Assembly: GCF_000959525.1 (NCBI RefSeq)
Contig: NZ_CP009831.1
Coordinates: forward strand, 2,232,001 to 2,296,000
Direction: 5' to 3'
Source: Burkholderia multivorans ATCC BAA-247
GTDB lineage: Bacteria; Pseudomonadota; Gammaproteobacteria; Burkholderiales; Burkholderiaceae
DNA: 64,000 bases
The stretch's first letter is position 1. The number at the start of each line of letters is the position of its first letter. The translations under genes were made by a program, and so were the position numbers. Shown one piece after another: positions 25,906-34,523 of this stretch. Below the pieces are notes generated by a model that worked only from the letters and a program-made list of their open reading frames with translations, had not been told where the DNA came from and did not search any database.

Positions 25906-27462
25906 TCAGGTCACCGGCGCCGGATTGAACAGCACGAGCGCATTCGCGAGCTTCCATTGCTCGGCCCACGTGCGGCGCTTGCCGCTCGCGACGTCGAGCA
26001 TCATGTGGAACAGCTCCCAGCCGACGTCCTCGATCGTCGCCGCGCCGGTCGCGATGCGGCCCGCGTCGAGATCCATCAGGTCGTGCCAGCGGCGCGCGAG
26101 ATCGCTGCGCGTCGCGACCTTGATCACCGGCACCTGCGCGAGCCCGTACGGCGTGCCGCGGCCCGTCGTGAACACGTGCAGGTTCATGCCGGCCGCGAGC
26201 TGCAGCGTGCCGCAGATGAAGTCGCTCGCGGGCGTCGCCGTGTAGAGCAGCCCCTTTTGCCGGGCACGCTCGCCCGGTCGCACGACGCCGGCGATCGGCG
26301 CGCTGCCCGATTTCACGATCGAGCCCATCGCCTTCTCGACGATATTCGACAGGCCGCCCTTCTTGTTGCCCGGCGTCGTGTTCGCGCTGCGGTCGACGCG
26401 GCCGCGCTGCAGATAGCGGTCGTACCAGTCCATCTCGCGGATGATCTCGCGCGCGACGTCCTCGTTCGCCGCGCGCGACGTCAGCTGCGCGACGCCGTCG
26501 CGCACTTCGGTCACTTCGGAGAACATGATCGTCGCACCCGCGCGCACGAGCAGGTCGGCCGCGAAGCCGACCGCCGGATTGGCCGTCAGCCCCGAGAACG
26601 CATCGCTGCCGCCGCACTGCACGCCGACGACGAGATCCGACGCCGGACACGTCTCGCGACGCCGGCGGTTCAGCCGCTCGAGATGCGATTCGGCCATCGT
26701 CATGATCGAATCGATCATCGACTGGAAGCCGACATGCGCGGCGTCCTGCAGACACACGACGCCGCCGTTGTCGGGCTCGCCCTCGGCCGCGACCACCGGG
26801 ATCGCGCCCGGCGGCAGCAGGCGGTCCGGCTGCAGCTTCTCGCAGCCGAGGCTGACCGTCATCACCTCGCCGCCGAAGTTCGGATTCAGGCTGATGTTGC
26901 GCAGCGTGCGGATCGGGATGTCGGCATCGGGCGCGTCGATCGCGACGCCGCAGCCGTACGTGTGCTCGAGGCCGACGACGTCGTCGACGTTCGGATAGCG
27001 CGGCAGCAGTTCGGCCTTGATCCGCTTCACTGCATGCTCGACGACGCCTGCCACGCACTGCACCGTCGTCGTGATCGCGAGGATGTTGCGCGTGCCGACC
27101 GAGCCGTCCGGATTGCGGAAGCCCTCGAACGTGTAGCCTTCGAGCGGCGCCAGCGGCGGCGCGCGGCGCGTCGCGAGCGGCAGGTCGTCGAGGCCCGGCG
27201 GCTCCGGCATGCGCATCGTGCGCTCGTTGACCCAGCTGCCGCGCCGCAGGTCGGTCAGCGCGTAGCCGATCACGACGTTGTAGCGCACGATCGGATCGCC
27301 GGCCGCGAGATCGGTCAGCGCGACCTTGTGGCCCTGCGGGACGCCTTCGCGCAGCGTCAGCCCGTCGGCGAACGTCGCGCCCTCCGGCAGACCGCCGTCG
27401 TTGACGACGATCGCGACGTTGTCGTCCGGATGCACACGGATGTAGAGCGGGGATGCAGTCAT
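25906..27462 (-). CDS. garD: Galactarate dehydratase
   Basis: This 518-aa protein is of the UxaA/GarD family. An N-terminal SAF-like domain ([16 protein letters not shown] ... VPQGHKVAL) precedes the dehydratase domain ([29 protein letters not shown] with a metal-ligand Cys/His region, [21 protein letters not shown]). It dehydrates galactarate, or D-glucarate in some relatives, to 5-dehydro-4-deoxy-D-glucarate, the substrate of the divergent kdgD product. The ATG at 27462 has an AGGA ribosome site. The two genes share a 229-bp promoter region with palindromic elements. Confidence 0.9.
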   Translation of the reverse strand: MTASPLYIRVHPDDNVAIVVNDGGLPEGATFADGLTLREGVPQGHKVALTDLAAGDPIVRYNVVIGYALTDLRRGSWVNERTMRMPEPPGLDDLPLATRRAPPLAPLEGYTFEGFRNPDGSVGTRNILAITTTVQCVAGVVEHAVKRIKAELLPRYPNVDDVVGLEHTYGCGVAIDAPDADIPIRTLRNISLNPNFGGEVMTVSLGCEKLQPDRLLPPGAIPVVAAEGEPDNGGVVCLQDAAHVGFQSMIDSIMTMAESHLERLNRRRRETCPASDLVVGVQCGGSDAFSGLTANPAVGFAADLLVRAGATIMFSEVTEVRDGVAQLTSRAANEDVAREIIREMDWYDRYLQRGRVDRSANTTPGNKKGGLSNIVEKAMGSIVKSGSAPIAGVVRPGERARQKGLLYTATPASDFICGTLQLAAGMNLHVFTTGRGTPYGLAQVPVIKVATRSDLARRWHDLMDLDAGRIATGAATIEDVGWELFHMMLDVASGKRRTWAEQWKLANALVLFNPAPVT

Positions 27463-27691
27463 CGGAATTCCTGAAAGCGGCAAGTCATATCGTTAGTCAT
27501 CATACGACATTGAACACCGATCGCGCATAGTTCGTAAACCCTTATCCGGAAAGACCCTACTATTCCCCGGCGAGCAAACCGCTTGCGCCGCCTGTTCTTG
27601 CGTTGTACGATGACATACAACGACATCGCCACTATGGCTCGTATGCCGTTCCCGACGAACCCAGCACTCGCGCTAGACGGACGACCCAACC
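27463..27691. promoter_or_regulatory. Divergent garD/kdgD promoter region with two related putative operators
   Basis: Two sites share the pattern GTYRTAYGAYGAC. Site A is 27496-27508 (minus strand, GTCGTATGATGAC) in front of garD. Site B is 27602-27614 (plus strand, GTTGTACGATGAC) in front of kdgD. Site B is embedded in a perfect inverted repeat, CGTTGTA (27601-27607) and TACAACG (27616-27622), 8 bp apart. Two more copies occur in the 37.7-37.9 kb promoter of the other pathway genes. A shared regulator (GntR-type would fit) is inferred. Confidence 0.6.
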
Positions 27692-28606
27692 ATGACCTCA
27701 CCGCAAGAACTCAAACAGATCATTTCCCACGGCCTGCTGTCGTTTCCGCTGACGGACTTCGACGCCGACGGCAGCTTCCGCCCGACCACGTACGCCGAGC
27801 GTCTGGAATGGCTTGCGCCGTATGGCGCGAGCGCGCTGTTCGCCGCCGGCGGCACCGGCGAATTCTTCTCGCTCACGCAGCGCGAGTATTCGGACGTGAT
27901 CCGCGTCGCGACCGAAACCTGCAAGGGCAAGGTGCCGATCCTCGCCGGCGCGGGCGGCGCGACGCGCGTCGCGATCGAATATGCGCAGGAAGCCGAGCGC
28001 CTCGGCGCGAGCGGCGTGCTGCTGATGCCGCACTATCTGACCGAAGCGAGCCAGGAAGGGATTGCCGAGCACGTCGAGCAGGTCTGCCGCGCGCTGAAGA
28101 TCGGCGTCGTCGTGTACAACCGCGCGAATTCGAAGCTCAATGCGGACATGCTCGAACGCCTCGCCGATCGCTGCCCGAACCTGATCGGCTTCAAGGACGG
28201 CGTCGGCGACATCGAAAGCATGGTCACGATCCGCCGCCGCCTCGGCGAGCGCTTCGCGTATCTCGGCGGCCTGCCGACCGCCGAAGTCTATGCGGCCGCG
28301 TACAAGGCGCTCGGCGTGCCGGTGTATTCGTCGGCCGTGTTCAACTTCATCCCGAAGACGGCGATGACGTTCTACGAAGCGATCGCGAAGGACGATCACG
28401 CGACCGTCGGCCGCCTGATCGACGAGTTCTTCCTGCCGTATCTCAAGATCCGCAACCGCCGCGCGGGCTATGCGGTCAGCATCGTGAAGGCCGGCGCGAA
28501 GCTGGTCGGCCACGATGCGGGCCCGGTGCGCGCGCCGCTCGTCGATCTGACCGAAGAAGAAGTCGCGCAGCTCGATGTGCTGATCAAGAAGATGGGCCCG
28601 CAGTAA
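27692..28606 (+). CDS. kdgD: 5-dehydro-4-deoxyglucarate dehydratase
   Basis: This 304-aa TIM-barrel protein of the DHDPS/NAL class I aldolase family has Schiff-base Lys168 in LIGFKDG, catalytic Tyr142 in VVYNRAN and the AAGGTGEFF loop. It converts 5-dehydro-4-deoxy-D-glucarate to 2,5-dioxopentanoate (alpha-ketoglutarate semialdehyde) with loss of water and CO2. The dehydrogenase for that product lies 8 kb away at 36.1-37.7 kb. Diverges from garD. Confidence 0.93.
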   Translation: MTSPQELKQIISHGLLSFPLTDFDADGSFRPTTYAERLEWLAPYGASALFAAGGTGEFFSLTQREYSDVIRVATETCKGKVPILAGAGGATRVAIEYAQEAERLGASGVLLMPHYLTEASQEGIAEHVEQVCRALKIGVVVYNRANSKLNADMLERLADRCPNLIGFKDGVGDIESMVTIRRRLGERFAYLGGLPTAEVYAAAYKALGVPVYSSAVFNFIPKTAMTFYEAIAKDDHATVGRLIDEFFLPYLKIRNRRAGYAVSIVKAGAKLVGHDAGPVRAPLVDLTEEEVAQLDVLIKKMGPQ

Positions 28607-28698
28607 GAACGACGCGGCCGGCGGCGGCGCCATCGCGGCGCGGCGGCCGGCCCGCTCGCATCGACGATGCCGCGCGGCTCGACGAGCCGGCGCGGCCG

Positions 28699-29253
28699 TC
28701 ACATCCGCCCGATGGCGCCGAGGATCCGGTAACGCGCGTCGCTCAGCTTGCGCTTCGCCTCCTCGATTCCCTTTTGTTCGGCCGGCGCGCGCCCGCGCGT
28801 GGTCGACGTCGCATCCAGAATCTGTTTCAGCACGTCGCGGTCGACGACCGCATCGAACAGCCGCCCGACCGTGAACTGCGCGTACTGCTTCGCGGTCGCG
28901 AGGTGCGCGTTCGCCTGCGTGAGCGCTTCGCCTCGCTGTGCGCCGTCGCGTGCGTCGATGCTGCGGCGGTGCTTCATCGCGAACACGACCGCCTGCATGT
29001 CGAGCCGGAAGCGGTCGACGACCGTGCCGAAAATCAGCGAGTGGGTATCGTGGCCCGAGAAGGGCCGGCCGCGATTGATCGTCAGGTCGAATTCGTTGCC
29101 GCCGAGTTCGCGCTGCATCGCGAACAGTTCGTCGGCCAGTACGCGCCCTTCGCTGTATTCGCCGATCTGCGTGCGGACGAGTTTGGCGACGTCGCCGATC
29201 GTTTTCGGCAGGCCGGTTGCGAACAGGTGGTCGCCGCGTTTGCTGATGTTCAT
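28699..29253 (-). CDS. Hypothetical protein
   Basis: This 184-aa soluble, mainly helical protein is not recognised. It has no signal peptide or membrane segment. Features are a charged N-terminus (MNISKRGDHLFATGLPK), a run NEFDLTINRGRPFSGHDTHSLIFGTVVDRFRLDMQ and a Lys/Arg-rich C-terminus. The start MNISKRG at 29253 lies 9 bp after a GAGGGA stretch. The frame extends upstream without coding character. It is solitary, at the left edge of the accessory segment that splits the galactarate cluster. Confidence 0.7.
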   Translation of the reverse strand: MNISKRGDHLFATGLPKTIGDVAKLVRTQIGEYSEGRVLADELFAMQRELGGNEFDLTINRGRPFSGHDTHSLIFGTVVDRFRLDMQAVVFAMKHRRSIDARDGAQRGEALTQANAHLATAKQYAQFTVGRLFDAVVDRDVLKQILDATSTTRGRAPAEQKGIEEAKRKLSDARYRILGAIGRM

Positions 29254-29374
29254 GCGTTCGGGTCCCTCGTTGTTTTTGGGTGAGCTCTCAGGTTCGCCTT
29301 TGCGGTTTGGGGCCGGGAGGCTTCGGTAATGTAGAGGAAAGTGGGGGTGGGGGGAAGGTGGGTTGGGCGATCGG

Positions 29375-30274
29375 CTAAACCGCCGGCCCCTCAGGCGGCT
29401 CTTCCCGAATCGCAACAGCGATCGAGCTTCCGACGATTGCGATTATCCCGAGGACCGGCACGAGGTCTAACGTCTCGCCCCATACGACGAATCCGAAAAG
29501 CGTTGCCCAGATGATGCTTGTGTAGGTGTAAGGGGCGAGTGTCGCCGCGTTTTCGCGCCTCACTGCGACCGTAAAGAGAAGCTGGCCGGCAGTGGCGAAT
29601 ATCGCGAGCAGCGCCATGATGAACAGGTCCCTGAGTGTCGGTGTCCGCCACGCAAACAATAGGGAAATACCGGTCACGACGGTCCCGAAAGTGGTAAAGA
29701 AAAGCACGGTGAGGCTCGAGTCGTCGCTCACCTTGAGCCTGCGAATCTGAATCATCGAAAGCGCGCCGCACACAGCGCTCAACAGCAGCAGACACGGGCC
29801 GATGAAAGTCGACAAGCTACCGTGTGGACGGACAACCAGAATGACGCCGATAAAGCCGACGCACGCTGCGACTGCGTTCCGCGCGATCAAGCGCTCCCCG
29901 AGGAGCAACGGGGCAAGGATAACGACAAAGATCGCCTCCGAATAAACGATTGCGACGGCCTCGCTCAACGGCAGGTAAGGCAAGCCGGCGAAGAATAGTC
30001 CGGAAGCGCCGAGTAGCGTCAGCGCGCGCGTAGTCTGTCCGCGAAGATCGATATTCTTGACACGAGCGATCAACGGCTCGCCACGAAGACTGACGAGAAC
30101 GGCCGGCACGATGCCGAACAGCATGCGGAAGAACGTTACTTCGTTTGCCGGATAACCGAGCGCCACGGCTTTGCCGAGTGCGTCGACGATCGCGAAACAG
30201 AACATCGATATGAGGATCAGCGCGATCGTTTGATACTGGGCGGTACGATTGGAGACCAGAAAGTTTGAGCGCAT
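29375..30274 (-). CDS. EamA/DMT-family transporter
   Basis: This 299-aa drug/metabolite exporter has ten predicted helices in two EamA repeats (first VDALGKAVALGYPANEVTFFRMLFG; second starting near CLLLLSAVCGALSMIQIRRL). Such proteins export amino acids or metabolites; the substrate is unknown. A GGAAG ribosome site precedes the ATG at 30274. Codon and base use is clearly less GC-rich than in the flanking catabolic genes, and an IS remnant lies 100 bp upstream of its start, so recent acquisition is plausible. Confidence 0.85.
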   Translation of the reverse strand: MRSNFLVSNRTAQYQTIALILISMFCFAIVDALGKAVALGYPANEVTFFRMLFGIVPAVLVSLRGEPLIARVKNIDLRGQTTRALTLLGASGLFFAGLPYLPLSEAVAIVYSEAIFVVILAPLLLGERLIARNAVAACVGFIGVILVVRPHGSLSTFIGPCLLLLSAVCGALSMIQIRRLKVSDDSSLTVLFFTTFGTVVTGISLLFAWRTPTLRDLFIMALLAIFATAGQLLFTVAVRRENAATLAPYTYTSIIWATLFGFVVWGETLDLVPVLGIIAIVGSSIAVAIREEPPEGPAV

Positions 30275-30377
30275 ATACGCTTCCGGTAGCCGCGGGCAGT
30301 CATTGCAGGGTGGCTAGATTGTCAGCGATTCGTCAGTGACTGTCCAACGACCGATCGCGGCCGAAAGCTGCCGCCCT

Positions 30378-30549
30378 CGGAGGTATCCGGAATTCCGTGT
30401 GTGAGGCGGGTTGAGATTCAGATTCCAATGTTGAATCGTTCCGGGTAAAGCAGCGCGAACTGAGTCATGGCGCGCTTCCAAAAGTGGCCGCACGCCTTGA
30501 TGATCTTCCGAAGCTGCATGTGCAGCGACTCGATCGCATTGGTCGTATA
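30378..30549 (-). mobile_element. IS256-family insertion sequence remnant (transposase 3' end and right terminal repeat)
   Basis: The minus strand encodes TTNAIESLHMQLRKIIKACGHF, the conserved C-terminal motif of IS256-type transposases. This runs directly into WKRAMTQFALLYPERF, the very C-terminus of the same family; the roughly 25 residues normally between them are missing. After the stop, 30378-30404 (GGAGGTATCCGGAATTCC then GTGTGTGAG) looks like an IS256-type terminal inverted repeat. All of the 5' part of the element is gone. Confidence 0.8.
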
Positions 30550-30732
30550 GACGTCCGCCGTGTCGATCAGGTTGACGCCACGTTCCACGGCCATCGCGAC
30601 AAGCCGGGTGCCCTGATCGCGGTCCAAGCCTGCAATATCGCCCCAGATGCCTGAGCCAGCACCGAACGTCATTGCGCCGAGGCTCAACCGTGAAACGCGT
30701 AGACCAGTTCTGCCCAGCGCGCCGTATTCCAT
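30418..30732 (-). pseudogene. Truncated aldo/keto reductase fused in frame to an IS256 transposase tail
   Basis: This 104-codon frame has residues 1-62 that are the N-terminus of an aldo/keto reductase (start MEYGALGRTGLRVSRLSLG, ending NLIDTADVY, where the catalytic Asp and Tyr of the family lie). Residues 63-104 are an IS256 transposase C-terminus. The catalytic Lys and His and the rest of the barrel are absent, so it cannot be an active reductase. The original start and ribosome site (AAGGAGTACACG) are intact, so the chimera could still be translated. The junction at the DVY/IYTTN tyrosine codon suggests deletion through short homology. Confidence 0.85.
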
Positions 30733-30811
30733 CGTGTACTCCTTGTATCAACGAGAACCTGGTGCTTCGGTAGAGTGGGACTCTGAGTCCACGCGTCGCT
30801 GCCGGCTCCGA

Positions 30812-31678
30812 TCAGATTCGACGTGACACAAGCTCGCCGACAACAGTCTCCAGTTCGACGTGCCCGCGCAAGATTTCGTCAGAATTACTTTCGAAACGGA
30901 TCCAGCCTTCGTTGAAGCCGTCCAGCATGCGCATGCGAGGTAGAGGATGCTTCATGCCCTGCGTGCGGAACAGCGCTTCCCACGTGTGCCGTTCGACGAC
31001 TTCCGCGCGTACCTGACGATGCAACACACTGGCGAAAGCCGCTGCGAGATCGTTAGGACTTACCCGGCGTGGACCTTCAAGCTCGACGACGCGCACGCCG
31101 TACCAAGTTTGCCGAAGCAGGTCGGCGGCAACCTGGCCTACGTCCGCAGTGGCGACCATCGGCACCGGCTTGTCGAGCGGCTGCAGGTAACTGGCAATCA
31201 CGCCATCGTCGCTTGCAGACGCAACATCCCATGCGGCGTTCTCCATGAACCAGCCTGGGCGCAGGAACGTCACGGGCATCGGCATATCGCGCAGCGCCTG
31301 CTCCATCAGCGTGCGTTGAGTGAGCAGGTTGACCTCGTCGGCCTGCGCGCCGATCGTCGAGAGGCAGACGACCTTACCGGGTCGCGCCTTCAGGAGTGCG
31401 GCGGACACAGCGTCAATCACTGTGCGCGCTTCGGGAAACCCGGGCTCCGGATCGAACTCCGAAGGCGGCAGGATGAAAACGCCGGTCGCGCCTTCGAATG
31501 CGGCGGCGAGCGACGAAGAGTCTTCCATGAAAGCCGTCGCGATTTCGCACCCTCGCTCTGCCCAAGCTTCTGCCCGTGTCGCATCGCGCACGACGGCGCG
31601 CACCGGCTGACCGGCAGCCAGCAGCTCGCGGGCCAGTGCACCGCCCACCTTGCCGGTGATTCCTGTGATTGCATACAT
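30812..31678 (-). CDS. NmrA-like NAD(P)-binding oxidoreductase
   Basis: This 288-aa atypical short-chain dehydrogenase (NmrA/QOR2-like) has the Rossmann glycine motif as GITGKVGGALARELLAAG, followed by VRAVVRD and an NAD(P)-binding FLRPGWFMEN region. The classical YxxxK catalytic pair is not evident, as in many NmrA-type redox sensors or quinone reductases. A GGAG ribosome site precedes the ATG at 31678. It is preceded on the same strand by a broken Tat-signal gene and faced by a LysR gene, which probably regulates it. Confidence 0.84.
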   Translation of the reverse strand: MYAITGITGKVGGALARELLAAGQPVRAVVRDATRAEAWAERGCEIATAFMEDSSSLAAAFEGATGVFILPPSEFDPEPGFPEARTVIDAVSAALLKARPGKVVCLSTIGAQADEVNLLTQRTLMEQALRDMPMPVTFLRPGWFMENAAWDVASASDDGVIASYLQPLDKPVPMVATADVGQVAADLLRQTWYGVRVVELEGPRRVSPNDLAAAFASVLHRQVRAEVVERHTWEALFRTQGMKHPLPRMRMLDGFNEGWIRFESNSDEILRGHVELETVVGELVSRRI

Positions 31679-31733
31679 TGCTCGTTCTCCGTGTGTGGTG
31701 ATATCGGTTGATCCAGTGTTGGCGTGCCGACGG

Positions 31734-31916
31734 TCAATCGTTCAGACGCGACGCAAACCGTCGTAAAACGCCTGCTCGACGCCCGTATAGGTCCACGGCG
31801 CGCGCATCGTAGAAAGGTGCCTGCGCGTCGCGGCTTACAACGCCACCAAGCGTCGCAAGCGCCAGCAGGCTCGATGCTCCCTTCAGGAGACGGCGACGAT
31901 CTGTTTGACCTGCCAT
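31734..31916 (-). pseudogene. Truncated Tat-signal secreted protein
   Basis: This 60-codon frame begins with a clear twin-arginine signal peptide (MAGQTDRRRLLKGASSLLALATLGGVVSRDAQA) and a GGAAG ribosome site. It stops 27 residues after the likely cleavage site, with no recognisable domain. It appears to be the 5' end of a longer exported enzyme gene that lost its remainder by deletion or frameshift. A very small exported protein is the alternative. Confidence 0.6.
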
Positions 31917-32196
31917 TTTGGTTTCTTCCCGAATGAATGAATCGCGGCATTGCAGTGCTCGGCGATGGCGAAAAACCGGGCCGCGACCGGTTTGCGTCGA
32001 TGTCCAACGAATGCGTCGGCGAGACGTATTCTGGACAAGCACCAAACGAAACAAAATGATATGGATGTCATCAGATAAGTGACAATGGATCATTAATTTG
32101 GCATGATCAACGGACCCCGCCAGCACTGCTGCGCGGCGCAGCGTTCGCCTTCACGCGGTCGATCGCGCTCCGCCAACCGTATTAACTTGAGCAACC

Positions 32197-33111
32197 ATGA
32201 GATCCAGTAGCGAGAAACTTTCCGGCAGCATTAGCGTGTTCGCCGCCGTAGTGGATGCGGGGACCTTTGTGGGCGCTGCGGAGGTGATAGGAATGACGCC
32301 GCCGGGCGTCAGTCGCGCGATTGCGCGGCTGGAAAAGAGGTTGAACATCCGGCTCTTCAACCGGACAACGCGCTCTGTCTCCCTGACTGAAGAGGGCCGC
32401 CGCTTTTACGAGCAGGTCATGCCCCATCTGGCCGGCCTTGAGGAAGCGGCGGCCGCTGCGGCGGGTGGCGCGTCGGCTGTGCGTGGAAAGCTGAGAATCA
32501 ATCTGGATCCTGTCGTCTACCGGACCGTTCTCGGGCAGCCACTCGATGCGTTCATGGACACACACCCGGAACTCGAAATCGAGTTCATCGCGCGGGACAG
32601 TCTTGGCGACCTCGTCATGGACGGCTTCGACCTCGCCGTTAGATTCGGCGAACCGAAAGCCTCTACCCTGATCGCGAGAAAGCTGCTCGACTCCCGCATC
32701 GTGACAGTTGCAGCACCGTCGTACGTTGCACGTTGGGGACGGCCGGCAAAACCCGAGGACCTGGAAGGTCGACACCACAGATGCCTCGAATTTCGAAACC
32801 CGGAGACTGGCAAGCCGTTCCAGTGGGAATTCCATCGCAAACGAAAACGCATTGTGGTGAACACTCAGGGACGACTCACGGTCAACGACCCGGGCGCTCT
32901 GCTTAACGCATGTCTCGCCGGTTCCGGGATTGCGCAGATGTTGCTGCTCGGTGCCGAGCCCCTGATTGCCGACGGGCGGTTGATCAATCTCTTTCCCGAA
33001 TGGGTAGACGAACGGTATCCGTTATACGTCTACTACGCATCCCGGCACCACGTGCCGGCAAAGACCCGCGCTTTTCTGGACTTCGTGGTGGAACTGATGC
33101 GCAATCACTAA
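32197..33111 (+). CDS. LysR-family transcriptional regulator
   Basis: This 304-aa regulator has an N-terminal winged helix (SISVFAAVVDAGTFVGAAEVIGMTPPGVSRAIARLEKRL, then LFNRTTRSVSLTEEGRRFYE) and a periplasmic-binding-like effector domain (GKLRINLDPVVYRTVLG ... LDFVVELMRNH). It is of the CrgA/YafC-like group often found opposite NmrA-type or oxidoreductase genes. It diverges from the Tat-signal/NmrA pair across 280 bp, so these are likely targets. The start at 32197 is taken from alignment of the HTH. Lower GC than the core region. Confidence 0.88.
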   Translation: MRSSSEKLSGSISVFAAVVDAGTFVGAAEVIGMTPPGVSRAIARLEKRLNIRLFNRTTRSVSLTEEGRRFYEQVMPHLAGLEEAAAAAAGGASAVRGKLRINLDPVVYRTVLGQPLDAFMDTHPELEIEFIARDSLGDLVMDGFDLAVRFGEPKASTLIARKLLDSRIVTVAAPSYVARWGRPAKPEDLEGRHHRCLEFRNPETGKPFQWEFHRKRKRIVVNTQGRLTVNDPGALLNACLAGSGIAQMLLLGAEPLIADGRLINLFPEWVDERYPLYVYYASRHHVPAKTRAFLDFVVELMRNH

Positions 33112-33410
33112 CGCGCCGGCACGCGCTGCTGCTGTTACGGCGGACCGGCGAGGCAACATCGAATGGCCCGTTACGGATCCGTTGCGGTCTCCCATGATCA
33201 GATTGCGAACGTTCACTTTTGGTCGAAAGCCACCAGCGTCAACTCCCGAAACGCTAGCTGCGCCGGCTTTCCCCGGTCGCTCGCCAGATCGCGCGCAAAC
33301 ATCGGTTGTCCAACCTGTCCGTTTGCCCCGCATCACGCAGCCGCCCCTCTTCCAAAGTGCGCACCCCGAGGATGAACGCGGCGCCTCAACGACGGCGCCG
33401 CCCCCACCCA
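33112..33410. other. 299-bp convergent intergenic region
   Basis: This gap lies between the 3' ends of the LysR and monooxygenase genes. It contains a hairpin at 33378-33401 (8-bp stem GCGGCGCC/GGCGCCGC, 8-nt loop) without a T run, perhaps a weak terminator. No gene is visible. Confidence 0.45.
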
Positions 33411-33749
33411 TCACCGCCCTCCCAACCTCCGCGAGTCCTGCACAAAGTGCTCGACCGTCCCGTCTCCATACGCCCGCTCAACCTTCGAAATGACGACGTG
33501 ATACCCGCCGTACCACTTGCGGAATTGTCGTTTCGCATCGAGATGCTGCGGCGCGGACGCAAATGCCTTCAGCGACGCTTCGTCACGCCAGTAGTAGCTG
33601 GCATTCACGAGCCGCCCGTCGGCCGATCGCCAGGATTCCGCGCCGACGAAGCCCGGCAAACTCGCCGCGATGCCATCGATGATGGCGCTCAGCCGGTGGA
33701 ACTCCTCGTCGACTTCACCGGGCTTGTAGATGAACGCTGCGATGTACAT
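33411..33749 (-). CDS. ABM-like (dimeric alpha/beta barrel) protein
   Basis: This 112-aa protein resembles the antibiotic biosynthesis monooxygenase/DUF4188-like ferredoxin fold: MYIAAFIYKPGEVDEEFHRL, LPGFVGAESWRSADGRLVNASYYWRDEASLKAFASAPQHLDAKRQFRKWYGGYHVVISKVERAYGD. The WRDEASLKAFA...H segment is typical of these small oxygenase or lyase-like proteins. The substrate is unknown. A GGAG ribosome site precedes the ATG at 33749. It is 44 bp downstream of the LysE-type gene on the same strand and may be co-transcribed. Confidence 0.82.
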   Translation of the reverse strand: MYIAAFIYKPGEVDEEFHRLSAIIDGIAASLPGFVGAESWRSADGRLVNASYYWRDEASLKAFASAPQHLDAKRQFRKWYGGYHVVISKVERAYGDGTVEHFVQDSRRLGGR

Positions 33750-33793
33750 CGAGGATTCTCCATACGTTGCGAGTACGACACGCCGTCTGCCGC

Positions 33794-34423
33794 TCAGACG
33801 GGGCGAGACATCACGGCCAGCCGAACGGCCAGCAGCACGAGCAACGCCGCCAATCCGCGAGACTGCAGTTTCGCCGCGCGCGCATGGCGGCCCAGAAAGC
33901 GGCGCACCGAACCGCCGACACTGCCGAGCAGCGTGTGAAACACCGTACTGATCGCCGTCAGCACACAACCGAGCACGATCAACTGGTGGCCCACCGCGCC
34001 TTTGCCGGGGTCCGCGAACTGCGGCAGAAAAACCATGAAGAACAGCAGCGCCTTCGGATTCAGCAGGCTGTTGAGCATCGCACGCACGAACACCGAGCGC
34101 AGCGTCGCCTGGGAAGCGGCGACCTGGCCCAGCTCACCCGGTCGACGCATAGCCTTGTAGGCCATCCACAGCAGATAAGCCGCACCGGCATAGCGGATCA
34201 GGTCGAACGACGGCGGCCAGGCGGCGACCATCGCCGTCACGCCGGTCGCCGTCAGCAGCGTGAGGATCAGGTCGGCGACGCCGATACCGAGCGCCGCAGC
34301 CGCGCCGCCGCCGAGCCCGTAGGCCATGCCGTGCGCCATCACGAACGCCATGTTCGGCCCCGGAGACAAAAGCAGCGCCATCACCGCGCCGGAGAAGATC
34401 AATAAGGTCGAGGTGTCGATCAT
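33794..34423 (-). CDS. LysE/RhtB-family amino acid exporter
   Basis: This 209-aa protein has five to six membrane helices and the LysE/RhtB signature LLSPGPNMAFVMAHGMAYGLGGG near the N-terminus, plus LNPKALLFFMVFLPQF. It exports amino acids or analogues; specificity is not readable. It diverges from a MocR-type regulator 81 bp away, a common pairing in which the PLP-binding regulator senses the amino compound and controls its export. The start MIDTSTLL at 34423 is the family start. Confidence 0.88.
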   Translation of the reverse strand: MIDTSTLLIFSGAVMALLLSPGPNMAFVMAHGMAYGLGGGAAAALGIGVADLILTLLTATGVTAMVAAWPPSFDLIRYAGAAYLLWMAYKAMRRPGELGQVAASQATLRSVFVRAMLNSLLNPKALLFFMVFLPQFADPGKGAVGHQLIVLGCVLTAISTVFHTLLGSVGGSVRRFLGRHARAAKLQSRGLAALLVLLAVRLAVMSRPV

Positions 34424-34472
34424 GCTGGCGGCCGTTTGCGTGAGTGGAGGTCCCAGCGTAATCTCTGCAGGC

Positions 34473-34523
34473 GATACAAACAAAAAATTGTTCTAGATAC
34501 ATCGATGGCCGAACCTCGATACA
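34473..34523. promoter_or_regulatory. Direct GATACA repeats at the MocR/LysE promoter
   Basis: The hexamer GATACA occurs at 34473-34478, 34496-34501 and 34518-34523, spaced 23 and 22 bp, close to two helical turns. The first and third continue as GATACAAA. The third lies inside the first codons of the MocR gene. MocR/GabR-type regulators bind direct repeats, so these are candidates for its own operator. Confidence 0.45.
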
